Source: Mangrovibacterium diazotrophicum (GTDB taxonomy: Bacteria; Bacteroidota; Bacteroidia; Bacteroidales; Prolixibacteraceae). From it: a stretch of DNA of 64,000 nt. Made by a program: the position numbers and the translations under genes. The notes below the pieces were generated by a model that worked only from the letters and a program-made list of their open reading frames with translations, was not told the origin of the DNA and made no database searches. Numbering within the stretch: the first letter of the stretch is position 1; the number at the start of each line of letters is the position of its first letter. The DNA lies in the NCBI RefSeq assembly GCF_003610535.1, contig NZ_RAPN01000001.1:3893320-3957319 (forward strand). Reading direction: 5' to 3'. Shown piece by piece: positions 53,712-62,599 of this stretch.

Positions 53712-54975
53712 CGGGCTCAAAATAGCTTTCCTTTTTTTTCTTTTAAGTTTCACCTTCGTGAAGCAAAGCTCGGCTTTATACCTGTTGATCCCGATGGACG
53801 GGCAGCAGCGAAACCAGTTGAAAGCCTATGGCATTGCCTACTGGACCCTGGAGAAAGCCATTGAGGTGAAATGGCTGCTTAACTACCGGGGCGGCAGTTT
53901 CCTCATTCAATATGCGCCTGAAATTGAGTCGGAGTGCGTCATTCGGGGAGTGAGTGTCGAGAAGATTGCCGATGCGAAAGCCAACCTCATTCTAACAGAA
54001 ATTGCCAGTCCTGAAGTTAACCAGGATGCAGTGAGTATGCAGAAGGCACCGAAAATTGCCGTTTATTCGCCAAAGAACAAGCAGCCCTGGGACGACGCCG
54101 TTACGATGGTGTTGACCTATGCGGAAATAAAATACGACCTGATTTACGATGACGAAATTCTCGCCGGTAAACTGAAAGACTACGATTGGCTCCACCTGCA
54201 CCACGAAGATTTTACAGGGCAGTTTGGGAAGTTCTACGCGAACTATCGTAACATGCCCTGGTACCAGGAGGAAGTTAGAACCAATCAAGAGGCTGCTCAG
54301 CGAAACGGTTTCCTGAAAGTGTCGGAGATGAAGCGGGTAGTTGCGGAGCAAATTCACAGTTATGTGGATCGCGGTGGCTTCCTGTTTGCCATGTGTGCTG
54401 CTACGGATACCTACGATATTGCCATGGCTGCTCACGATGTGGATATTTGCGACGTTATGTTCGACGGTGATCCGGCAGATCCGCAGGCAAACGAAAAGCT
54501 GGATTACGGCTCAACCCTCGCCTTCAAAGATTTCAGCCTCGAAATGAATCCCTATATCTACCGCTTTTCGGACATTGATGTGACAACCATCCGGAAGGTA
54601 CAGCAACCGCAGGATTTCTTCACCTTGTTTGATTTCTCGGCCAAATGGGATCCGGTTCCGACAATGCTGACTCAAAATGACAAGCGCGTTATTCGTGGTT
54701 TTATGGGCCAAACCACTGCCTTCAACTCAAAACTGATTAAGGCGAATGTGTTGATTATGGGTGAGAATAAAGCGGCAGGCGAGGCCCGTTACATTCATGG
54801 CGAATCCGGCAAAGGTTTCTGGACTTTTTACGGAGGGCACGACCCGGAAGATTATCGCCACCTGGTTGGAGATCCCCCCACTGATTTAAATCTTTATCCC
54901 AACTCTCCGGGCTACCGTTTAATCCTGAACAACGTGCTGTTCCCTGCGGCTAAAAAGAAAAAACAGAAAACTTGA
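53677..54975 (+). CDS. Secreted protein of unknown function (often named asparagine synthetase B; ThuA/GATase1-like)
   Basis: 432-residue protein with an N-terminal signal sequence (Arg-Arg, then a hydrophobic core at about 15-33). It resembles Bacteroidota proteins that databases label asparagine synthetase B, but it has no N-terminal catalytic Cys and no ATP-pyrophosphatase motif, so that name is doubtful. The segments KDYDWLHLHHEDFTGQFG and GKGFWTFYGGHDPEDY recall the ThuA/class I amidotransferase-like fold. It is expected in the periplasm. It starts inside dnaB (35-nt overlap), which suggests coupling. No catalytic triad can be claimed. Confidence 0.75.
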   Translation: MANPTQTTRRSNGLKIAFLFFLLSFTFVKQSSALYLLIPMDGQQRNQLKAYGIAYWTLEKAIEVKWLLNYRGGSFLIQYAPEIESECVIRGVSVEKIADAKANLILTEIASPEVNQDAVSMQKAPKIAVYSPKNKQPWDDAVTMVLTYAEIKYDLIYDDEILAGKLKDYDWLHLHHEDFTGQFGKFYANYRNMPWYQEEVRTNQEAAQRNGFLKVSEMKRVVAEQIHSYVDRGGFLFAMCAATDTYDIAMAAHDVDICDVMFDGDPADPQANEKLDYGSTLAFKDFSLEMNPYIYRFSDIDVTTIRKVQQPQDFFTLFDFSAKWDPVPTMLTQNDKRVIRGFMGQTTAFNSKLIKANVLIMGENKAAGEARYIHGESGKGFWTFYGGHDPEDYRHLVGDPPTDLNLYPNSPGYRLILNNVLFPAAKKKKQKT

Positions 54976-55058
54976 TTGGACTGAATGTAGAGGGGTTAAG
55001 TGTCAATTTAAGATGTTTACTCGCTCGTAATTACTTGATAGAATTAAGTATATAAAGA

Positions 55059-55091
55059 AATAGAGGCGATGGATCATCCATCGCCTCTATT
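55059..55091. terminator. Bidirectional terminator between the secreted protein gene and the third SusCD-associated lipoprotein gene
   Basis: Perfect 15-bp stem (55059-55073 with 55077-55091) with a 3-nt loop between convergent genes; the longest perfect stem seen in the window. Confidence 0.75.
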
Positions 55092-55107
55092 CTTGTAAAT
55101 CGAAAAA

Positions 55108-55938
55108 TTATTCAATGGAAATTATTTCAGTGAAATAATCTTGGTCTCCAAAGTATTCGACATATGAGCCAACACCGGCTTGGTTGAAATCATAATACAA
55201 ATACATAGTGCCGGAACAGGCATTTAGGAATCCGTGTGCCGACAGGTAGTAGGTTGGTTGCGGAGCTCCATCCCACGTTGTGGTGATATACGCTGCTTCT
55301 TCAATCGTAAATTCGCCTGATTCTAAATCGACGTCTACAGGTAGCGTCTCCATCGTTACGATTTCTTCTCCCCAGTATCCTGTTAAGAAGGAAACTCCAA
55401 CTCCGGTAATTTGAAGGTTCCCGTCTCCATCTAAAGAAGTGACAACGTTAGTTGAACCCCAGCCGCCCATTGTTTCTCCGCTATATGTTCCAACGAACTC
55501 ATTGATATCTAATTCGCAGTGTTTCTGGATTGTCAGTTCAGCTGGATCTCCCGTGAACAGCCCGATTTCGTCAGCGATTTGAAGGCCTATTGTGACTGGG
55601 TCTTCACCAAGATTATTATCTACGGCAGTAACGGTAATTGTTCCAACGCTTGAGTTTGCCGGAATTGTTACTGTTGCCGGAATAGAGTAACTTTCAGGGT
55701 TCGCGGTTGTCGCATCTTCAACTACTTCAACGCTGAAAGTCCGGTCTGAACCTGTTTTTTGAGTACTGTAAACATGGACAGTAGCTTCGGTTGTACCCTC
55801 TTTTTCAACGACTATTGTAGGAATCTGAATTTCAAATGAAATGAAATTCAGATTTTTAGTGAACTCGGGATCATCGGAACAGCTGTTTAGGAATGCCCCA
55901 AATGTCAGGAGTACCAATATGTATGTTAGTTTTTTCAT
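55108..55938 (-). CDS. SusE-like surface lipoprotein of unknown ligand
   Basis: 276-residue lipoprotein with signal MKKLTYILVLLTFGAFLNSC and lipidated Cys20. Residues about 30-135 form a beta-rich domain resembling Calx-beta repeats (VTIPANSSVGTITVTAVDNN). Residues about 140-276 form a second beta domain with Trp/Gly/Tyr-rich motifs and two cysteines. It follows SusD by 21 nt, as SusE/SusF-type binding proteins do. It likely helps bind the nutrient at the surface. No enzymatic motif seen. Confidence 0.75.
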   Translation of the reverse strand: MKKLTYILVLLTFGAFLNSCSDDPEFTKNLNFISFEIQIPTIVVEKEGTTEATVHVYSTQKTGSDRTFSVEVVEDATTANPESYSIPATVTIPANSSVGTITVTAVDNNLGEDPVTIGLQIADEIGLFTGDPAELTIQKHCELDINEFVGTYSGETMGGWGSTNVVTSLDGDGNLQITGVGVSFLTGYWGEEIVTMETLPVDVDLESGEFTIEEAAYITTTWDGAPQPTYYLSAHGFLNACSGTMYLYYDFNQAGVGSYVEYFGDQDYFTEIISIE

Positions 55939-55959
55939 AATTTGCTGAATATTTAAGAT

Positions 55960-57399
55960 TTAACGTCCATCGTTTACCGAAGCATCAATGTTCGGGTTGG
56001 CATCAATTTCAGTTTGCGGAATTTTCAGGAAGAAACGCTTGTCATTCGGATCAAGTGTTAGCACAACCCGGTGGTTTGCACCTCTGACGATACCACGCTG
56101 AAGGCGTTTTGCATCAAACCATTCTACGCCGAGCTCGCCGTACATTTCTTTTCTTCTTTCTAACAGGATCTCTTCCAACAAAGCGGTTCCTGTCGCAGAT
56201 GATTGAACGGCATAAGGATCGCGGTCAGACTGCAACGTGAAAAGTAAGTCATGTGCTTCTGTCTCCCTACCCTGGTGATACATGGCTTCTGCTTCCATCA
56301 AAATCATTTCAGGCGTACGCATAATTGGAATATCTGCGGAGAATGAGAATACAAATTTGCTGGTTACAAATTCCCACCAGTCGCCGGATTCACCACCGTA
56401 AATATTGAAGAATAAACTGCGAACGTCGGTGCCGGAGAAGTTAGCAACAAAGTTCTCGTCGATGTAGGTTCCAAAGTAGGCATCAGCAAAGTGGTCGGTG
56501 AAAGCGTGCGGGGCAACGTAATAGTAGTTACTTTGATCCGCTTGTTGGTCCATTCCCCACATCCATTCGCTGGCGTTAATGTCGTCGAAACCTGCGCCGT
56601 ATTCTGATGCATACAGCGCTGCATCAGGATCGCCGCCGTAGGCTGCGTTGGCAGCTGCTTCAACCTGATCCCAATCTTTGTTCATTGCCATCAGAATCCG
56701 TGCTTTCAACCCGTACGCGACCGATTTATTAATGTAGGACTTATTGAGCCTGTCTTCAGGTAAATCGGCGATTGCATCGTTGATGTCCTGCACGATCAGG
56801 GTGTAAAGTTCTGCCAAGGTACTCATTCCCTTTGCTTCATATTCTACCTGGTCGTAGAGAGGTGGGGCCGGAGCGCTCGGGTCAACAGCGTAAGAAAGTT
56901 GGTATTCCAAAGCGAGTTGGAAGTAGAAATATGCTCTCAGTGCTTTTCCGTGGGCAATGTAGATTGCCTTGTCGGCATCAGAGAGAGTACCATTCGTTAC
57001 TCCCTGAATAAGAGTATTGGCGTGGTTAACGAGGTCGAACAGGAACTGCCAGGTTACCCGTGTACGACGGTAGGTGGGTTCGCGGTTGTCATTCTCGTAA
57101 TCGAAGTTGTACCATGAGTTCTGAATCAGGTCTTTTCCTTTTACCGCACGAGCAAAATACATGGAGTAAATACCACCGACATCAGTTGTGGCAACATCCG
57201 TTGAATATTCGTATTGAGCGCGCATGTTGCGATAGATCCCTGAAAGGTAGGCATCCACACCTTCCGTCGAAGAGTAAATGGCGTCAGAAGTTAAGCTGTC
57301 AGTAGGTTTGGGCTCGTCCAAGTACGACTCACAGCCGGAGAAGGCAAATAATACCAAAACTCCCAATAATATTCTATTTATATTTTTCATATTCTTCAT
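55960..57399 (-). CDS. SusD/RagB-family nutrient-binding outer membrane lipoprotein
   Basis: About 479 residues from the ATG at 57399 (57390 is an alternative). The lipoprotein signal ends FAFSGC with Cys23. SusD motifs are HGKALRAYFYFQLALEYQLS and, near the C-terminus, EEILLERRKEMYGELGVEWF. The AMYHQGRETEAHDLL stretch shows the TPR-like fold. It lies 12 nt after SusC and 21 nt before the SusE-like gene, so all three form one operon. Confidence 0.92.
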   Translation of the reverse strand: MKNMKNINRILLGVLVLFAFSGCESYLDEPKPTDSLTSDAIYSSTEGVDAYLSGIYRNMRAQYEYSTDVATTDVGGIYSMYFARAVKGKDLIQNSWYNFDYENDNREPTYRRTRVTWQFLFDLVNHANTLIQGVTNGTLSDADKAIYIAHGKALRAYFYFQLALEYQLSYAVDPSAPAPPLYDQVEYEAKGMSTLAELYTLIVQDINDAIADLPEDRLNKSYINKSVAYGLKARILMAMNKDWDQVEAAANAAYGGDPDAALYASEYGAGFDDINASEWMWGMDQQADQSNYYYVAPHAFTDHFADAYFGTYIDENFVANFSGTDVRSLFFNIYGGESGDWWEFVTSKFVFSFSADIPIMRTPEMILMEAEAMYHQGRETEAHDLLFTLQSDRDPYAVQSSATGTALLEEILLERRKEMYGELGVEWFDAKRLQRGIVRGANHRVVLTLDPNDKRFFLKIPQTEIDANPNIDASVNDGR

Positions 57400-57411
57400 T
57401 TTCAAAGACGA

Positions 57412-60400
57412 TTATAAATCAATGTTTAGACCAAATGAGATGGTTTTCATTTGGTTCGAACGGTTGTTTGTTGTACCGGCAATGTTCTGCTCCGGGTCGA
57501 TTCCCTTGTGCGACTGGTAAGTCCAGATGTTGTCAGCCTGCATGTAAACTCTTACGTTCTGAAGGTTTGCTTTGCTGGTCACAGACTTCGGTAGATTATA
57601 GCCGATTGTCAATGCTTTCAAACGTACATAATCGTTATCGAACAGGAATCTCGTAGAAACCGCGTTGTAATCGTTGTTTGCCTGGTACAGTTTTGGTACG
57701 TCGGTAATGTCGCCTGGTTGTTGCCATCTGTCTTTGATATCGGCAGAAAGCTGGTCACCGGCTGACTCCAAACTATTCATCAAACCGGCATAAGATGAAT
57801 CGTAGATTTTTCCGCCAAAGCTGTAGTTGAAAAGAATATTCAGGTCGAATCCTTTGTATTTGAAATAAGAAGAAACACCACCGATAACATCAGGAAGCGC
57901 CGATCCCTGGTAGTATTGCGTTGCATCGGAGTAATCCTCAGTTAAAACCTTCGAACCATCATCAGCGTCCATATACCACATGGCATTACCGTTCGCCGGG
58001 TTTACGCCTGCATACTCGCGGATGAAGAAGTCGTAAATTGATTTACCGACCATCCATTTTTTGGTACCGTTTGTAATCTCATCCTGTGGTAATTTCAGGA
58101 TTTCGTTTTTGTTGGTTGAGATGTTGAATGAAGACGTCCAGTAAATGTCTCCTTTGTGCACGTTAACCGTGTTAACCATGAATTCCCAACCGGTGTTTTT
58201 AACTGTACCAATATTGGTGAAAATAGATGGGTCACCTAAAGACGGAGCCAGCGGTTTATCGAATAGCAGGTCGATTGACTTCTTGTTGTAATATTCAATT
58301 GTACCTGTAATACGGTTATTCAGGAAGCCATAATCCAAGGCAACATTGAACAAACCGGTTTTCTCCCACTTGATGTTTGGATCAACAACACCACCTTGCA
58401 GAACGCCGCTGTTGTCGCCGTTGCTCCAGCCAGTGTCGTAACCTTCCAAATAAGGGAAGTATCCGATACCTTGGTTGTTGCCTAATTCTCCGTAAGAACT
58501 ACGAATTTTCAACAGTGAAATTTGCTCGACTGAAGACAGGAAAGCTTCGTCGGATACAATCCAGCTACCTCCCACAGAGAAGAAGTTACCCCAACGATTG
58601 TCTTTCGAGAATTTTGTCGATGCATCGCGGCGGAAGCTGAAATCGATGAAGTATTTCTGTTTGAAGCTGTAATCGGCACGAGCCAGGTAACTGACCAGTC
58701 TCGTTTGGTTGATGTATCCACCCACTGATTCAGGAACTGTACTTCCGGAAATAACTTTCACATTCGGAAGGAAACCGGTTGCCTGTGCATTCAAATAATC
58801 GTATTTGTAATCAAACGTTTCTGAAATCACGTCGACATTAATGGTATGGTCGTTAATTGTCGTGGCGTAGTTCAGTAAGTTTGTCCAGGTCAACGATTCA
58901 GTGATCGAACGTTCCTGAGAAACGCGACCATTAACAGATGCGGCAGAACCATATTGGTTATGATCGTATTCGTACGAGTCGAACAGGTATCTTTCGTAGC
59001 CTAAGGTTGTTTTGAAAGACAAACCTTTGTACAGGTCGAATTTCATGGAAGTTGCCGACAACAAGTTGGTTCTTGTATACAGAATGTCGTTGATTTTATT
59101 GGAAGAAACGGCATTTTCTCCACCGAGGGTCGGACGAACCGCATTGACCGATTGACCACTTGCATTACCGTAATCATAAATCGGATTTCCGGCAGAGTCA
59201 TATTTCAGGTTTCCATCAGCGTCTCTGGCATACAGCGGGTAGATGTTTGGAACCACATAAACCCATTGTAAGGAGCTGGTGTACGATGTACCTTCCTGGT
59301 TCGGGTAGTTCTGAATGGATTTAGAATAAGAGTTGTTAGTTGATAACTCCAACCAGTCTTTCAGCTTCACATTCAGGTTTACACGTGCTGAATAACGTTC
59401 GAAGTTTGATTCGATAACAGCACCGTCCTGATTCAGGTAGCTACCACTGATGAAGTAGTTGATGTCTTCGGAACCTCCGGAAGCATTCAAATTGTATTCG
59501 TTGTAAAAAGCGTTGTCGTTGGTTAGTTCATCATACCAATCGGTATCCCAAAGCTGCTCAGCTCCGGATACGATTTGGCCATCAGTTCCGACCGGATTAG
59601 ACACGCTGTATGGATTGTAACGCAATGAGCTGATTAGGTTATTGGTGGCATAAGTTGATGCTGCAGCTTCTGAATTGCCGTCGTAATACATGCTGCGGTT
59701 TTTCAATGCTTCCCACGAATACTTCATGTAGTCTTCGGCTGAAACCAGGTCATAGGTGTCAACAGCAGGATTGGAAACACCAACTTTTGCATTGAAACTG
59801 ATTTTCGCTTCTTTACTACCGTATTTCCCGCTCTTGGTCGTGATTAGGATAACCCCGTTTGACGCACGTGATCCGTACAATGCAGAAGCAGACGCATCCT
59901 TCAGAATGTTGATTGTTTCAATTTGTTCGGCACTAATAGAGTTGAGGTTTCCAGAGAAAACAATTCCATCGACAACGATCAGTGGGTCATTCGATAAGTT
60001 CACACTACCAATACCACGGATACGGATTGTTGGGTTTTCACCCGGCTGACCACCCGAGGTCAGAATGTTTACTCCAGGAGCAGACCCCTGGAGAGCCCGT
60101 AACGGAGAAATTGCTGTTTGATTTTCCAGTACGTCGGAGCCGACGCTGGTGACAGCCCCGGTTAAAGCACGCTTGGTCTTTGTACCGTAGGCAACTACAA
60201 TTACTTCGTCAACGCCCACTGTTTCCTGACGAAGCGCAACGTTTATCGCATTCCCTGTAATTGGTTGCTCTATCGTTCGCATACCAACAAAAGAAAATAC
60301 CAGAGTCGTTGCAGATTCCGGCACATAGATCGTGTACTTACCGTCGATGTCGGTAATAGTACCTATGGTGGTTCCTTTCACTGAAACCGATACTCCCGGA

Positions 60401-60513
60401 AGTGAATATCCATCTTCCGAACTGGTCACGGTACCTGTAATTTCTCGGGTTTGTGCCAAAGCAGCACTCACCCAAATTGCTAGAATTGCAAGCAATAGCG
60501 TGATTTTTTTCAT
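57412..60513 (-). CDS. SusC/RagA-family TonB-dependent outer membrane transporter (no STN domain)
   Basis: 1033-residue outer membrane importer. From the ATG at 60513 it has a signal peptide ending SAALAQ, a carboxypeptidase-regulatory-like domain (about 24-100), the SusC box DEVIVVAYGTKTKRALTGAV, a plug with RIRGIGSVNLSNDPLIVVDG and a C-terminal barrel ending SFGLNIDL. Unlike the SusC at 3784-7245 it lacks an STN domain, and no sigma/anti-sigma pair is nearby, so it should be controlled differently. The long frame to 60573 has no signal peptide at its start. Confidence 0.94.
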   Translation of the reverse strand: MKKITLLLAILAIWVSAALAQTREITGTVTSSEDGYSLPGVSVSVKGTTIGTITDIDGKYTIYVPESATTLVFSFVGMRTIEQPITGNAINVALRQETVGVDEVIVVAYGTKTKRALTGAVTSVGSDVLENQTAISPLRALQGSAPGVNILTSGGQPGENPTIRIRGIGSVNLSNDPLIVVDGIVFSGNLNSISAEQIETINILKDASASALYGSRASNGVILITTKSGKYGSKEAKISFNAKVGVSNPAVDTYDLVSAEDYMKYSWEALKNRSMYYDGNSEAAASTYATNNLISSLRYNPYSVSNPVGTDGQIVSGAEQLWDTDWYDELTNDNAFYNEYNLNASGGSEDINYFISGSYLNQDGAVIESNFERYSARVNLNVKLKDWLELSTNNSYSKSIQNYPNQEGTSYTSSLQWVYVVPNIYPLYARDADGNLKYDSAGNPIYDYGNASGQSVNAVRPTLGGENAVSSNKINDILYTRTNLLSATSMKFDLYKGLSFKTTLGYERYLFDSYEYDHNQYGSAASVNGRVSQERSITESLTWTNLLNYATTINDHTINVDVISETFDYKYDYLNAQATGFLPNVKVISGSTVPESVGGYINQTRLVSYLARADYSFKQKYFIDFSFRRDASTKFSKDNRWGNFFSVGGSWIVSDEAFLSSVEQISLLKIRSSYGELGNNQGIGYFPYLEGYDTGWSNGDNSGVLQGGVVDPNIKWEKTGLFNVALDYGFLNNRITGTIEYYNKKSIDLLFDKPLAPSLGDPSIFTNIGTVKNTGWEFMVNTVNVHKGDIYWTSSFNISTNKNEILKLPQDEITNGTKKWMVGKSIYDFFIREYAGVNPANGNAMWYMDADDGSKVLTEDYSDATQYYQGSALPDVIGGVSSYFKYKGFDLNILFNYSFGGKIYDSSYAGLMNSLESAGDQLSADIKDRWQQPGDITDVPKLYQANNDYNAVSTRFLFDNDYVRLKALTIGYNLPKSVTSKANLQNVRVYMQADNIWTYQSHKGIDPEQNIAGTTNNRSNQMKTISFGLNIDL

Positions 60514-60615
60514 AGAATTATTAATTGTTAAAGTGTGTGTTCCCCCATTTTCGTCCCAAGGAATTGCCCCCAATTCTTCTTTCCCCCAAAAAGCCCGCTT
60601 GGGTCAGGCCTATAT

Positions 60616-60649
60616 CAAAATTAGTTAAAAAATGTGAAAAAGGACTAAA
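60616..60649 (-). promoter_or_regulatory. Possible promoter of the SusC-SusD-SusE-like operon
   Basis: Minus strand TAATTTTG (60623-60616), an exact TAnnTTTG match, with TTTA 22 nt upstream (60649-60646). The leader would be about 95 nt. Confidence 0.4.
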
Positions 60650-61054
60650 GGATAACATAAGATCTGAAGATTTGTTTATTGCTTTATCTGTAAGAAGTTT
60701 TAAATCAGGTTTTCTGTAGGTGGTATATTCTGTTTGATATCATAAAAATGAAATGGCGCCTATGCTTGATTTGAGGAATGAACACGGCCAAGAATAGGCA
60801 CGAGGTGAATACTTAGCTTGGTATCACTAGAGATACGGTTGGGCTGATTCTTCTTGTTCGTCTTCGGGACTTTTTGAGAGGGGAACCAGATGGGGTTTCA
60901 GGCCCTAAAATTCTTTTCCTGGTTCATTGGCAAATATTTCAATGTTTTGTAAGAAAAGTTTCGGGGATTGAAACCGGATATGAAATTAGGATTTAGTGTT
61001 CTGTAGAAAAGAAAGCGATGGTTGGCGTGCCGCAGGCTATCTAATGAGCATAAA

Positions 61055-61083
61055 AAAAGCTGTCCCGAAAAAGGACAGCTTTT
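61055..61083 (-). terminator. Terminator after the SusD gene at 61124
   Basis: Perfect 11-bp stem (61055-61065 with 61073-61083), 7-nt loop, followed by a T run on the minus strand. Confidence 0.85.
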
Positions 61084-61123
61084 GTATTGTAAGCTTGGGG
61101 TTTTTCCCAAGATCTTGTCGAGC

Positions 61124-62584
61124 TTAATTTTTATCCCAGAAGATTTTTGTTGAAATTACGTCGCCACCAATCATTGTTGATGCCGCAGCATAGTTTTCAG
61201 CATTCAATGTTTGTTCGTTTACAGGGAATGTAAAACGTACAGGTATGTCACTGTAGCTCTCAGCATCTTCAGGAAGGTTGAAGATCGGGTAGTCCAATCT
61301 TCTCCAGGTATTGTAAGCTGTTGCACCACGAGTGTAGTTTGCTAACCACGATTGTACCCCGATTTTTTCTTTCCAGGTACCGCTTGCAGTAGCGTAAGCA
61401 ACGTCTGTTTTTGCGATATAGGCTTCCGCTCCGCTAACTCCCCAGAAATCAAATGAAGCTTCGATACCTTTGCCGTACCATTCAGCCGCTGTACCGTCAA
61501 CATCGTAACCTCTTTCAGCTGCTTCTGCCAAGTAGAAACAAAGCTCGGAATAAGTCAACATGATTCCTGGAAAAGTAGGTTCCTGAATCATATCGCCGAT
61601 ATGTGAATATTGGCTGTAAGAGTTAGAGTATCCGTATTCGCCACCAACATAAGCCAGTTTTTCAACACCTGTGACTGTTGATGTGTCTGTCTCAGTAAAA
61701 TAAACTGATCTACGTGGATCGTCCAAATCGTTCATTACGTCAACAATTGTATTGGCAGGAACAAAGTCGTGACGACCTGAAGCAACCAGGTCAGCGTACA
61801 ATTGGTTGTAGTTTGGAGATGAAGAAAGGTATTGCAACAAGCAGTCGTCGTCGTTTGATTCGAACGCGCCATCTACAGCTGCTTCAATCGCTGATTTTGA
61901 ATATGAGTCGTTTGCATCAGCAGTTGTGATGGCCATACGGATTTTCAACGTGTTGGCGAATTTTACCCATGAAGCAACGTCTCCACCGTAATACAAGTCT
62001 GCATTGTCGTAGCTATCTGCGCTGGCATCAAGGCCGGCAATCGCAGCATCTAAACGAGTGAACAAGTCAGCATAGATATCTGAACCTGCATCATAAGATG
62101 GGTATACGTCTGCGATGTTTAATGCTTCAGTATAAGGAACGGCACCAAACACGTCTACCAGGTGAGCAAACACATAAACATTCATGATTTCGATAATCTG
62201 AAGTTTGTTGTTTTTAACCGCTGTTTCTGAAGAATTCACCTCGGTTGCCTCGATCAATGTTGCCGCTTCTTTTAAGTCGTTCAATACGATCAGGTAGCCA
62301 CGGTTGAAGATGTTTTGTGCGATGTTACGGGTTACCAAGTCGTAGTTCGCTTCATCAATATAAGTTGTCTCAGTCCAGTATTGAGAAATGAGTTTGAAAA
62401 TATTGATGTTAACGCTCGTGTTGTTGACATAGTCTGAAAGTTCCTTTTGTGCATTCGTAAACAATGACTCACCGGGAACCACAGACGGGTTCTTTGTGTC
62501 CGTGTTGAACTCCTCAAATTTATCCGTACACGAAGTGGTCGCAAATACGAATAAGATAGGTAAAAAATATAGTATTCTTTTCAT
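61124..62584 (-). CDS. SusD-like outer membrane lipoprotein (SusD/RagB-like subgroup 2)
   Basis: 486-residue lipoprotein with signal MKRILYFLPILFVFATTSC and lipidated Cys19, followed by the typical TDKFEEFNTDTKNPSVVPGE. Motifs such as AVKNNKLQIIEIMNVYVFAH, LVDVFGAVPYTEAL and WVKFANTLKIRMAIT place it in the SusD-like subgroup distinct from the two other SusD proteins of this window. It starts 15 nt after the SusC stop. The nearby terminator shows it is the last gene of its operon. Confidence 0.92.
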   Translation of the reverse strand: MKRILYFLPILFVFATTSCTDKFEEFNTDTKNPSVVPGESLFTNAQKELSDYVNNTSVNINIFKLISQYWTETTYIDEANYDLVTRNIAQNIFNRGYLIVLNDLKEAATLIEATEVNSSETAVKNNKLQIIEIMNVYVFAHLVDVFGAVPYTEALNIADVYPSYDAGSDIYADLFTRLDAAIAGLDASADSYDNADLYYGGDVASWVKFANTLKIRMAITTADANDSYSKSAIEAAVDGAFESNDDDCLLQYLSSSPNYNQLYADLVASGRHDFVPANTIVDVMNDLDDPRRSVYFTETDTSTVTGVEKLAYVGGEYGYSNSYSQYSHIGDMIQEPTFPGIMLTYSELCFYLAEAAERGYDVDGTAAEWYGKGIEASFDFWGVSGAEAYIAKTDVAYATASGTWKEKIGVQSWLANYTRGATAYNTWRRLDYPIFNLPEDAESYSDIPVRFTFPVNEQTLNAENYAAASTMIGGDVISTKIFWDKN

Positions 62585-62599
62585 TGTAATTCCTCCTTA

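Larger units (their letters stand above)
60514..61123. other. Intergenic region between two SusCD loci
   Basis: 610 nt with no supported gene. It contains the SusC leader with several C runs (60542-60596; G runs on the transcribed RNA), a predicted promoter at 60616-60649, about 400 nt in which I see nothing recognisable, and the terminator of the upstream SusCD locus at 61055-61083. Confidence 0.6.

Noticed and set aside
60898-61110. 70-residue minus-strand open frame between SusCD loci
   Set aside because: It runs through the perfect terminator hairpin at 61055-61083 and has no recognisable domain or signal.
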